Of a stretch of 64,000 nucleotides of DNA, positions 17,621 through 25,021 are shown one piece after another (position 1 is the stretch's first letter; the number at the start of each line of letters is the position of its first letter). A program made the translations under genes and the position numbers. The stretch is from positions 806,001 through 870,000 of the forward strand of contig CAXXSS010000001.1 of the NCBI GenBank assembly GCA_963676865.2, written 5' to 3'. The notes under the pieces are model-generated. The model saw nothing but the letters and a program-made list of their open reading frames with translations. It searched no databases and was not told the origin of the DNA. This DNA comes from JAAYUD01 sp963676865 (lineage in GTDB: Bacteria > Bacteroidota > Bacteroidia > Bacteroidales > Bacteroidaceae).

Positions 17621-19012
17621 ATGACACTCATTAAATCTATTTCAGGAATCCGAGGAACTATAGGAGGACATGTAGGTGAAGGATTGAATCCATTAGACAT
17701 TGTGAAGTTCACTTCTGCTTATGCCACACTCATCCGCCACAATTGCAAAGTAAAAAACAATAAAATTGTAGTTGGACGTGATGCCCGTCTATCGGGATTA
17801 ATGGTGAAAAACATCGTTGTAGGCACACTTATGGGAATGGGATGGGACGTAGTTGATATAGACTTTGCTTCTACTCCGACTACCGAACTGGCCGTAACAA
17901 TGGAAGGTGCTTCCGGTGGAATCATACTGACAGCTTCTCACAACCCCAAGCAATGGAACGCACTAAAACTACTCAACGAAGATGGTGAGTTTCTCAATAA
18001 AGAAGAAGGCAATGAAGTACTTCGTATTGCCGAAGCAGAAGATTTTGAATTTGCACCTGTAGAGCAATTGGGACATTATAGACTAGATGCTTCATACGAC
18101 GAAAAGCATATAGAGGCTGTACTCAATATGAAGCTCACTGATGTAGAAGCTATTCGGAAGGCCAACTTCACCGTTGCTATCGATTGTATTAATTCGGTAG
18201 GCGGACTCATACTTCCCGAACTACTCAACCGCCTTGGAGTGAAGAACGTCATTAAGATGAATGATGACAATACAGGCGACTTTGCACATAATCCCGAGCC
18301 GCTCGAGAAAAATCTAAGTGGCATTATGCAGCTCATGAAAGAAGGTAAAGCTGACATTGCTTTTGTGGTCGATCCGGATGTAGACCGCCTTGCCATGATC
18401 TGCGAGGACGGCAAGATGTACGGAGAAGAATATACACTTGTCACCGTAGCCGACTATATACTTAAGCACACACCAGGCAATACAGTATCCAACCTCAGTT
18501 CTACTCGCGCACTTCGAGACGTAACCCGTAATTATGGTCACCAATACTATGCATCGGCTGTAGGCGAAGTAAACGTTGTAGCCAAAATGAAAGAAGTAAA
18601 TGCTGTAATAGGAGGCGAAGGCAATGGCGGAGTGATCTATCCCGCTATTCATTACGGGCGAGACGCGCTCGTAGGCATTGCGCTTATTCTTAGCCACTTA
18701 GCTCACGAAGGCAAAAAGGCAAGCGAGCTGCGTGCTTCTTATCCCAATTACTATATAGCAAAGAATCGCATCGACCTTACTCCCGAAATAGATGTAGATG
18801 CCGTACTTGTCAAAGTGAAAGAGATGTATAAAGACCAAGAGATTAACGATATCGACGGTGTTAAAATAGACTTCCCTGACAAGTGGGTTCACTTACGCAA
18901 AAGCAATACCGAGCCTATTATTCGTGTTTACAGCGAAGCTGCTACGATGGAAGCAGCCGACGAGATAGGGAAAAAAGTGATGGACGTTGTCTATCAGTTA
19001 GCCAATAAATAA
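17621..19012 (+). CDS. glmM: Phosphoglucosamine mutase (alpha-D-phosphohexomutase)
   Basis: The four-domain phosphohexomutase fold is clear in this 463-residue protein. The phosphoserine loop is TASHNPKQWNALK with Ser106. The magnesium loop is DPDVDRLA (Asp251, 253, 255). GGEGNGGVIYP is the sugar-specificity loop and RKSNTEPIIRVYSEA binds phosphate. The GEGNGG form with Asn, rather than GEMSGH, and the overall length fit bacterial GlmM-like proteins of Bacteroidota, which supply UDP-GlcNAc for cell wall. A phosphomannomutase or phosphoglucomutase activity cannot be excluded. It ends the long housekeeping run, with a strong terminator 36 bp later. Confidence 0.87.
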   Translation: MTLIKSISGIRGTIGGHVGEGLNPLDIVKFTSAYATLIRHNCKVKNNKIVVGRDARLSGLMVKNIVVGTLMGMGWDVVDIDFASTPTTELAVTMEGASGGIILTASHNPKQWNALKLLNEDGEFLNKEEGNEVLRIAEAEDFEFAPVEQLGHYRLDASYDEKHIEAVLNMKLTDVEAIRKANFTVAIDCINSVGGLILPELLNRLGVKNVIKMNDDNTGDFAHNPEPLEKNLSGIMQLMKEGKADIAFVVDPDVDRLAMICEDGKMYGEEYTLVTVADYILKHTPGNTVSNLSSTRALRDVTRNYGHQYYASAVGEVNVVAKMKEVNAVIGGEGNGGVIYPAIHYGRDALVGIALILSHLAHEGKKASELRASYPNYYIAKNRIDLTPEIDVDAVLVKVKEMYKDQEINDIDGVKIDFPDKWVHLRKSNTEPIIRVYSEAATMEAADEIGKKVMDVVYQLANK

Positions 19013-19047
19013 AACAGCGATTATAGTACATCGCTAAAATCATGCTG

Positions 19048-19090
19048 ACGGCTTTATTGTTTCTTTCAAGACAATAAAGCCGTTTTTCTT
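19048..19090 (+). terminator. Terminator after glmM
   Basis: Perfect 13-bp arms (ACGGCTTTATTGT and its complement) with a 10-base loop are followed by TTTTTCTTT. Confidence 0.92.
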
Positions 19091-19213
19091 TCTACAGAAG
19101 TCCTTCAGATAACGGATACGCTCCATGCACTTAAGCACCTTTTATTGAAAGATATTTTAAGTATCTCGCAAATATCAAAAGAAAAGGTGTAAGAATCTTA
19201 TTTACCTATTAGC

Positions 19214-19277
19214 GTCTCACAGCCGTGATACACTTGTCTCACACTTGTGATACAGGTGTCGCACACGTGTGAGACAA
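19214..19277. repeat. Palindromic repeat array of GTCTCACA/GTGATAC units
   Basis: Half-sites GTCTCACA, GTGATACAC, TTGTCTCACAC, TTGTGATAC and GTGTGAGACAA follow each other about every 10 bases. The outer 11-bp arms at 19234-19244 and 19267-19277 are perfect complements around a 22-base loop. It occupies the 346-bp gene-free gap before the radical SAM gene and is not followed by a T run. Confidence 0.75.
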
Positions 19278-19319
19278 TAAATTTGTTTTATACAAATGAA
19301 TAATATAAACAAATTATAT

Positions 19320-19327
19320 TATCTTTG
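19320..19327 (+). promoter_or_regulatory. -7 box of the radical SAM gene
   Basis: TATCTTTG matches the Bacteroides consensus and is 31 bases before the ATG. No convincing -33 element was seen. Confidence 0.55.
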
Positions 19328-19358
19328 TATTATTGTTACTTTGTTAGACTAAGAGATA

Positions 19359-19967
19359 ATGAAAACTGCTACACTCATCGGAATCAATCGTCACCGCCTT
19401 ACTATCGATGGTGAAGGTGTTACAACACTAGTGGCCTTTCATGGATGTCCACTTCGTTGTAAATACTGTTTGAATTCACAATGCCTACATACCGACGGAA
19501 AATGGAAAAGATTCAGTTGCCAAGAACTTTATAACGAGGTCAAACAAGATGAGCTATATTTTCTTGCCACCATGGGCGGTGTTACTTTTGGCGGAGGCGA
19601 ACCATGTCTACAAAGTACGTTTATACGTGATTTCAGAGAACTTTGCGGTTCGCAATGGCAAATTGCAGTTGAAACGTCATTAAACGTTCCGCTCAAACAT
19701 CTAGAAGAATTGTTGCCGGTAGTCAATCAATATTATGTGGACATTAAGGATATGGATAAAGAGCGCTATTATAAATATACGGGCCAAAAGAATGATAATG
19801 TCATCGCCAATCTCAACTGGCTCATTGAACAAGGGAAACGAGATAACATCACAGTACGTGTGCCTGTCATTCCGTCGTACAATACGATACAAGACACGGA
19901 AGAAAGTATCAAGCAATTAAAAATGATGGGACTTTTTCGTTTTGATCAGTTTACATATCTTACTTAA
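19359..19967 (+). CDS. Radical SAM protein, glycyl-radical-enzyme-activase-like
   Basis: This 202-residue protein has the radical SAM cluster motif GCPLRCKYC (Cys30, Cys34, Cys37) and the SAM-binding FGGGEP motif at 77-82. The sequence VTTLVAFHGCPLRC and later IKDMDKERYYKYTGQ and RVPVIPSYN resemble PflA-type activases, but it lacks the extra ferredoxin-like insert and no glycyl radical enzyme lies nearby. The target is therefore unknown. It lies 13 bp before a TonB-like gene with a Cys-rich N-terminus. Its last codons and stop are included in the start of a tandem duplication. Confidence 0.83.
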   Translation: MKTATLIGINRHRLTIDGEGVTTLVAFHGCPLRCKYCLNSQCLHTDGKWKRFSCQELYNEVKQDELYFLATMGGVTFGGGEPCLQSTFIRDFRELCGSQWQIAVETSLNVPLKHLEELLPVVNQYYVDIKDMDKERYYKYTGQKNDNVIANLNWLIEQGKRDNITVRVPVIPSYNTIQDTEESIKQLKMMGLFRFDQFTYLT

Positions 19968-19980
19968 ATACTACGAAGCT

Positions 19981-20706
19981 ATGAAAAGAGGAAAACAAAC
20001 ATGCCGAATACTAAAAGAAATTCGGAAGCAGATTGCAGACGCGAATGATATTGAGTTTATCACATCCGAGTGTCAGTTCAAAGGCGATTGTCTGGGCACT
20101 TGCCCCAAGTGCGAATCGGAAGTGCACTACTTGGAACAACAACTCAAGCACCGCCAAATACTAGGTAAGGCAATCACTCTATTTGGGTTGTCGGCCGGGG
20201 CTATCACTCTTAATGCCGCCGAGCATGTTGCTGTTGACCCAAATTTCAACACGGGTATGCGTACAGAACAAATGAATAATATGAGAGCAGATTCTGTTGA
20301 AGAGATGACCGTAATTGGAGACACGATTACGTCAAAACCAAAATTAGACAAAAAGGAAAAATCTAAAGAAACGACAGAAAGTGAGGACGATAAAGTTTTT
20401 GGTGACATGATAGACTTTCCACCTTCATTTCCTGGAGGTTACCCAGAGATGATGGAATGGCTTACCAAGCATCTAAGATACCCCTCACAATGTGTAGAGA
20501 GAGGCATTACAGGAAGAGTTCTCGTTCAATTCACCGTAGATATAAAGGGGCATATACGCGATGCTATCATCGTAAAGAGTCTGGATCCTCTATGTGATAA
20601 AGAAGCAATAAGACTGGTGCTTAGTATGCCCCAATGGATTCCGGGCGGGAAAAATCGTAAAAAGATTCCTTTCAAATTCACCTTGCCTATCTCTTTTAAA
20701 CAATAG
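19981..20706 (+). CDS. TonB C-terminal domain protein with Cys-rich N-terminus, copy 1
   Basis: This 241-residue protein starts at MKRGKQTCRI, matching copy 2; a longer in-frame start lies inside the radical SAM gene. Residues 1-50 hold Cys8, Cys31, Cys37, Cys41 and Cys44 (CQFKGDCLGTCPKCE), a possible metal site. A weak hydrophobic segment lies at about 60-80, then a charged linker. The C-terminal TonB domain (PSFPGGYPEMMEWLTKHLRYP, GRVLVQFTVDIKGHIRDA, PFKFTLPI) spans about 150-241. TonB domains contact outer-membrane receptors or regulate signalling. No ExbB/ExbD genes are near, so energy transduction is uncertain. Confidence 0.85.
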   Translation: MKRGKQTCRILKEIRKQIADANDIEFITSECQFKGDCLGTCPKCESEVHYLEQQLKHRQILGKAITLFGLSAGAITLNAAEHVAVDPNFNTGMRTEQMNNMRADSVEEMTVIGDTITSKPKLDKKEKSKETTESEDDKVFGDMIDFPPSFPGGYPEMMEWLTKHLRYPSQCVERGITGRVLVQFTVDIKGHIRDAIIVKSLDPLCDKEAIRLVLSMPQWIPGGKNRKKIPFKFTLPISFKQ

Positions 20707-20718
20707 TTAGCATAGATC

Positions 20719-20892
20719 ATGAAAAGAATCAGAAGCCATTGGATAGGCAAAAAAGAATATTATTGTTTCGGTTGTTGCCCCGATAATAAGGATGGAATTA
20801 GAATGCAATTTTGTGCCGATGGTGACGAAGTGATATCTGTATGGAAACCACAAAGACAATTTCAAGGATGGGTAGATACTTATCTAATTTAA
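20719..20892 (+). pseudogene. Truncated PaaI-type thioesterase fragment
   Basis: The 57-codon frame repeats the first 54 residues of the intact thioesterase at 21641 with few changes (for example QFCADGDEVISVW against QFYADGDEVVSVW). It is cut at WVDT where the duplication joins to sequence copied from the end of the radical SAM gene, giving the tail YLI and a stop. It lacks the whole catalytic hot-dog region, so it is a by-product of the tandem duplication. A short peptide could still be translated, since start context is the same as that of the intact gene. Confidence 0.9.
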
Positions 20893-20905
20893 ATACTACG
20901 AAGCT

Positions 20906-21628
20906 ATGAAAAGAGGAAAACAAACATGCCGAATACTAAAAGAGATTCGGAAGCAGATTGCAGACGCGAATGATATTGAATTTATCACCTCCGAGTGTCA
21001 ATTCAAAGGCGATTGTCTGGGCACTTGCCCCAAGTGCGAATCGGAAGTGCACTACTTGGAACAACAACTCAAGCACCGCCAAATGCTAGGTAAGGCAATC
21101 ACTCTATTTGGGTTGTCGGCCGGAGCTATCACTCTTAATGCCGCCGAGCATGTTACTGTTGAACCAAATCTCAACACGGGCATGCGCACAGAACAAATGA
21201 ATAATATGAGAGCGAATTCTGTTGAAGAGACGGTGCTGATAGGAAATACAATTACACCAAAACCTAAACTGAATAAAAAGAAAAAATCTAAAGAAGCGAC
21301 AGATAGTGAGGACACAACTCTTATGGGTATGGTAGAGCAGCAGCCTTCTTTTCCAGGAGGTCAGACTGTAATGATGGAATGGGTTGCCAATCACATAAGA
21401 TACCCCAAACAATATGCAGAAGGAGGTGTTACAGGAAAAGTGATCATTCAATTCACCGTAGATACAAAGGGACGTACACGAGATGTAGTCATCGCACGGA
21501 GTTTGGATTCCCTATGTGATAGGGAAGCGATAAGACTAATTCTTAGTATGCCTCGATGGAATCCGGGCAAACTAAATGGTAAAAAAGTTCCAGTTAAATA
21601 TACCATGCCTATTCTTTTCAAATACTAG
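20906..21628 (+). CDS. TonB C-terminal domain protein with Cys-rich N-terminus, copy 2
   Basis: This is the 240-residue paralogue of the gene at 19981. The N-terminal 110 residues, with the same five cysteines, are almost unchanged. The linker (VEETVLIGNTITPKPKLNKKK) and the TonB domain (PSFPGGQTVMMEWVANHIRYP, GKVIIQFTVDTKGRTRDV, PVKYTMPI) differ at many positions, so the two may have different partners. The start is 13 bp after the truncated thioesterase, the same spacing that copy 1 has to the radical SAM gene. It lies 12 bp before the intact thioesterase gene. Confidence 0.85.
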   Translation: MKRGKQTCRILKEIRKQIADANDIEFITSECQFKGDCLGTCPKCESEVHYLEQQLKHRQMLGKAITLFGLSAGAITLNAAEHVTVEPNLNTGMRTEQMNNMRANSVEETVLIGNTITPKPKLNKKKKSKEATDSEDTTLMGMVEQQPSFPGGQTVMMEWVANHIRYPKQYAEGGVTGKVIIQFTVDTKGRTRDVVIARSLDSLCDREAIRLILSMPRWNPGKLNGKKVPVKYTMPILFKY

Positions 21629-21640
21629 CTAGCATAGATC

Positions 21641-22147
21641 ATGAAGAAAATTAAAAGCCCTTGGATAGGTAAAAAAGAATATTATTGTTTCGGTTGTTGC
21701 CCCGATAATAAGGATGGAATCAGAATGCAATTTTATGCCGATGGTGACGAAGTAGTATCTGTATGGAAACCGCAAAGACAATTTCAGGGATGGGTAGATA
21801 CACTTCACGGAGGTATTCAGGCTGTAATGCTCGACGAAATATGTGCTTGGGCCGTCATGCTAAAGATGAATACAACGGGAGTTACAGCCAAAATGGAGAC
21901 TCGCTACAAACATAGCATCATGACTACAGATAGATATGTGGTGCTTCGTGCCAAAGTAATAGACGTACGTCGTAATATTGCAACAATCGAAGCGAGTATC
22001 TCTGATAGCATGGGTACGGTTTGTGCACAAGCGACTTGCACCTATTTTACCTTTTCGAAAGAAAAATCAACCGAACTGGAAATGCACGATTTAGAGATTG
22101 ATGATGAAGATATTACTCTTGAGCAACTCATTGCGTCTATCGCATGA
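21641..22147 (+). CDS. PaaI family hot-dog thioesterase
   Basis: The 168-residue protein has the hot-dog fold pattern of PaaI-like acyl-CoA thioesterases: GWVDTLHGGIQAVMLDEICAWA, where the HGG and Asp/Glu positions form the active site, then VTAKMETRYKHSI and QATCTYFTFS. It has an unusual N-terminal Cys-containing stretch (YYCFGCCPDNKDGIRM), a feature shared by relatives in this phylum. The acyl substrate is unknown. Its 5' part is duplicated upstream as a fragment. The gene ends 11 bp inside the convergent SDR gene. Confidence 0.87.
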   Translation: MKKIKSPWIGKKEYYCFGCCPDNKDGIRMQFYADGDEVVSVWKPQRQFQGWVDTLHGGIQAVMLDEICAWAVMLKMNTTGVTAKMETRYKHSIMTTDRYVVLRAKVIDVRRNIATIEASISDSMGTVCAQATCTYFTFSKEKSTELEMHDLEIDDEDITLEQLIASIA

Positions 22148-22958
22148 AGTAGAATCTTAGAATACTATCTAACAGGCGATCACTCACTATCTTGCGAAAG
22201 AAGATAGAAGGTTTTGCCATAAATCCTACGGCATATCGAGTATGTGGACGGTGAGCTGTCACAGCCCTACGAATGGTACGGGCTACGACAGATGGATCGG
22301 AATATTCTTTCCGACTATAAGCATTATGAAATACTCGTGCCATTTTCATGGCATCTTCTCCATATACGCCCGTGCCCGAAGTTTTTGCCAGATTATCTGA
22401 AGCGATAATTCCCCAATCGGTGTTGATGCCTCCCGGTTCAATAATAACGACACGAATACCAAAAGGTTCTAACTCTAGGCGCAGTGCATCCGAGAATCCT
22501 TCAACGGCAAACTTTGTGGCATGATACCATGCACCGAACGGAGTATGAACTTTACCGGCCATCGAGGAGATATTGACAATACAACCCGACTTTTGGCGGC
22601 GCATTGACGGCAATACAAGTTGCACCATTCGTGCAAGTCCGAAAAGGTTTACGTCCAACTGCCGGCGAGCTTCTGAGATAGGAACATCTTCGACCGCGCC
22701 ATACGAGCCGTATCCTGCATTATTAATCAGTATATCGATCTTACCTTCAGCTTGGATGATGTTGTCTACACATTGTCTCATCGAAGCCTCATCCGTAACA
22801 TCAAGTGGCAATACATGAATTCCATTATCGGACAGCGACTTCATGCGCTCTACTCTACGAGCGGCACCATAAACGACAAAACCTCGATTGCAAAGCTCGA
22901 TTGCCGTCTCCATTCCGATGCCACTACTGGCGCCTGTTATTAATACGACTTGAGACAT
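22137..22958 (-). CDS. Short-chain dehydrogenase/reductase
   Basis: This 273-residue classical SDR has the NAD(P) motif TGASSGIG at 8-15, NNAGYG at 79-84, the catalytic Ser near 131 and YHATK with Tyr145 and Lys149. Arg in GAARRVERMK after the second strand suggests NADP preference. The C-terminus is somewhat longer and includes a hydrophobic stretch (YAVGFMAKPSIFFRK), as in membrane-associated retinol- or ketosphinganine-type reductases. The substrate cannot be told. It follows the MalY-like gene after 10 bp and is probably cotranscribed with it. Confidence 0.9.
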   Translation of the reverse strand: MSQVVLITGASSGIGMETAIELCNRGFVVYGAARRVERMKSLSDNGIHVLPLDVTDEASMRQCVDNIIQAEGKIDILINNAGYGSYGAVEDVPISEARRQLDVNLFGLARMVQLVLPSMRRQKSGCIVNISSMAGKVHTPFGAWYHATKFAVEGFSDALRLELEPFGIRVVIIEPGGINTDWGIIASDNLAKTSGTGVYGEDAMKMARVFHNAYSRKEYSDPSVVARTIRRAVTAHRPHTRYAVGFMAKPSIFFRKIVSDRLLDSILRFYFMR

Positions 22959-22968
22959 CTTTTCGTTT

Positions 22969-24138
22969 TTATCCGTTCACTGCTTTTTCTAATTGTTGCA
23001 AAGCTTTGACCAACGTACTACGTGGGCAACCTACATTCATTCGCATAAATCCTTCTCCCGGTTTACCAAATGTCGTCCCCGAATTGAATGCCAAATGAGC
23101 ATCATCTTCAAAAAGCCTACAAAGCTCGTTTTGAGAAAGTTTCAAATCGCGGCAGTCAAGAAAGACAAGATAAGAAGCTTGAGGAATAATGGCTTTGATA
23201 GAAGGTATGCGCTCTTTCAAGTAAGAATCCAAATATGCTATGTTATCCTTGACATAAGCCAACATCTGGTCCAACCATTCTGTACCGTGACTATAAGCGG
23301 CGGCGGCACCGACGCATGCTAAAAAGTGTCCTTCATCCCACTCACTGGCTTGCATGAATCCAAAGAATTTCGCACGGAGTTTATCATCCTCAACAATACA
23401 ATAGGATGAACTAAGCCCCGGCATATTGAATGCTTTGCTAGGCGACATAAAGGTAATGGAATGATGCTTGGCTTCTTCAGAAACAGTAGAGAATGTATGA
23501 TGACGATAAGGAGGCAACGTAAGATCGGCATGAATTTCATCGGAAATGACAATCGTACCGTTTTCTGCACAAATAGAGGCAATGGTTTGTAGCTCTTCTT
23601 TGGTCCATACTCTACCGCCCGGATTGTGGGGATTGCTCAATATAAAGAGTTTACATCCTTGTACATCTTGACGAAAGCGATCGAAATCGATATGATACTG
23701 TCCGTCTTCAAGTACTAACGGACTCCACACTACTTCACGATTGTTATGCTCCGTCATTAAAAAGAAGGGGTGATAAACAGGGGGTGTCACCATTACTTTA
23801 TCACCGGGATCGGTAAAACAAAGAATGGCAAATGTAATGCCATGAACAATACCGGGAGAATAGTCTATCATCTCTCGTGTTATCGTCAAGTCGAAACGCA
23901 CCTTCACCCAGTTGATGATGGCATCATACCATTCATCGCAAGCAAAAGTATATCCTATCACTTCATGATCGAGACGTTTCTTTAAAGCTTCCACAACAAA
24001 TGGAGCCGTTTTGAAATCCATATCGGCCACCCACATCGGTAGCAAATCATTACGCCCGTTCCAATATTTCTGCACACCGTCCCATTTCACACTCGAAGTG
24101 CCTCGACGGTCTATTATTTCATCAAAATTGTATTTCAT
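22969..24138 (-). CDS. MalY/PatB family PLP-dependent cystathionine beta-lyase
   Basis: The 389-residue fold-type I aminotransferase-like enzyme has MWVADMDFKTAP at the N-terminus, SNPHNPGGRVW for PLP and substrate contacts, ISDEIHADL, and the PLP lysine Lys235 in MSPSKAFNMPGL. RMNVGCPRSTL near the end binds the substrate carboxylate. This pattern is that of MalY/PatB C-S lyases, which split cystathionine or cysteine conjugates into a thiol, pyruvate and ammonia. It is the first gene of a two-gene unit with the SDR. A TAACTTTG -7 box lies 24 bases upstream. Confidence 0.92.
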   Translation of the reverse strand: MKYNFDEIIDRRGTSSVKWDGVQKYWNGRNDLLPMWVADMDFKTAPFVVEALKKRLDHEVIGYTFACDEWYDAIINWVKVRFDLTITREMIDYSPGIVHGITFAILCFTDPGDKVMVTPPVYHPFFLMTEHNNREVVWSPLVLEDGQYHIDFDRFRQDVQGCKLFILSNPHNPGGRVWTKEELQTIASICAENGTIVISDEIHADLTLPPYRHHTFSTVSEEAKHHSITFMSPSKAFNMPGLSSSYCIVEDDKLRAKFFGFMQASEWDEGHFLACVGAAAAYSHGTEWLDQMLAYVKDNIAYLDSYLKERIPSIKAIIPQASYLVFLDCRDLKLSQNELCRLFEDDAHLAFNSGTTFGKPGEGFMRMNVGCPRSTLVKALQQLEKAVNG

Positions 24139-24162
24139 CTATTTTTATATTTTATTGCTATA

Positions 24163-24170
24163 CAAAGTTA
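24163..24170 (-). promoter_or_regulatory. -7 box of the MalY-like gene
   Basis: On the minus strand TAACTTTG matches the consensus, 24 bases before the start codon. Confidence 0.55.
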
Positions 24171-24191
24171 GTATTATTAATCTGATTTTTC

Positions 24192-24199
24192 TACTTTTG
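24192..24199 (+). promoter_or_regulatory. -7 box abutting the HAD phosphatase start
   Basis: TACTTTTG matches TAnnTTTG and ends only 4 bases before the ATG at 24204, so transcription from it would begin at or next to the start codon. Confidence 0.55.
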
Positions 24200-24203
24200 T
24201 AGC

Positions 24204-24992
24204 ATGATTAAAGCATTATTTTTCGACATAGACGGCACGTTAGTCAGTTTTAAAACGCACCGCGTTCCGTCGTCAGCTATTGATGCTCTACAAGCTGCAA
24301 AAGCAAAGGGCATCAAGATTTTCATTTCAACAGGCCGACCTAAAGCTATCATCAACAACCTCGGAGAACTAGAAGAACTAAATCTCATAGACGGATACGT
24401 TTCGATGAACGGGGCCTACTGTTTCGTGGGCGATACGGTTATCGAACGCCATTACATACCTCACGAATCGGCTCTGAAAATAGGACACTTTGTCGATCAA
24501 GTGAAAGCGGCTTGCGTATTTGTCGGTGCACACGATGTTTGCGTTTATCGCGAGAACTCGCTGATGCGAAAGATATTCTACGACTACTTGCATGTTGACG
24601 AGATGAGAAAAGTAGAGTGCATTGAAGAGGCTTGCTCGGTTGATATTTATCAGGCAACTCCTTTCATTACGCCCGAACAAGAAGCCCAAATCATCGGTCA
24701 AATAGAAGGTTGTACGGGCGACCGCTGGCATCCTACCTTTACCGACATCACCGCTGCCGGTTGCAACAAACGCCATGGCGTTGAAACGGTAGCAAAACAC
24801 TTTGGACTGACTATGCAGGAAGTGATCTGTTTTGGTGACGGCGGAAACGATATCAGCATGCTGCAATCGGACGCTATAGGCGTAGCGATGGGCAATGCAG
24901 AAGATATGGTCAAAGCCGTAGCAGACTATGTGACAACAGCAGTAGATGATAACGGAGTGCGCGATGCCATGCGTCACTTCGGGCTCATTTGA
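24204..24992 (+). CDS. Cof-type HAD hydrolase (sugar phosphatase)
   Basis: The 262-residue protein has the HAD nucleophile motif FFDIDGTLVSF with Asp8 and Asp10, ISTGRPKAIIN as motif II and CFGDGGNDISML as motif IV, followed by GVAMGNAEDMVKAVADYVT. The large central cap domain places it in the Cof/type IIB group. These are cytoplasmic phosphatases of sugar phosphates, flavin or nucleotide intermediates with broad specificity. It is followed 29 bp later by the Pif1-like helicase gene. Confidence 0.93.
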   Translation: MIKALFFDIDGTLVSFKTHRVPSSAIDALQAAKAKGIKIFISTGRPKAIINNLGELEELNLIDGYVSMNGAYCFVGDTVIERHYIPHESALKIGHFVDQVKAACVFVGAHDVCVYRENSLMRKIFYDYLHVDEMRKVECIEEACSVDIYQATPFITPEQEAQIIGQIEGCTGDRWHPTFTDITAAGCNKRHGVETVAKHFGLTMQEVICFGDGGNDISMLQSDAIGVAMGNAEDMVKAVADYVTTAVDDNGVRDAMRHFGLI

Positions 24993-25021
24993 ATTCAGCA
25001 TCTCTAACGACAACAAAACAA

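Larger units (their letters stand above)
19956..21801 (+). repeat. Tandem duplication of about 0.92 kb
   Basis: Unit 1 (19956-20880) and unit 2 (20881-21801) begin with TATCT followed by the shared TTAAATACTACGAAGCT and end at GGGTAGATAC. Each carries a TonB-like gene and the 5' part of a thioesterase gene. Offsets are 925 bp at the front and 922 bp at the back. The first 300 bp of the TonB-like gene and the thioesterase part are nearly identical, while the 3' half of the TonB-like gene has diverged clearly. Confidence 0.93.

Noticed and set aside
19200..19290. Possible CRISPR-like array
   Set aside because: The repeated units are about 10 bases with no unique spacers and no cas genes are in the window.
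24378..25016. A 212-codon minus-strand open frame
   Set aside because: It is antisense to the HAD phosphatase, which carries all family motifs.
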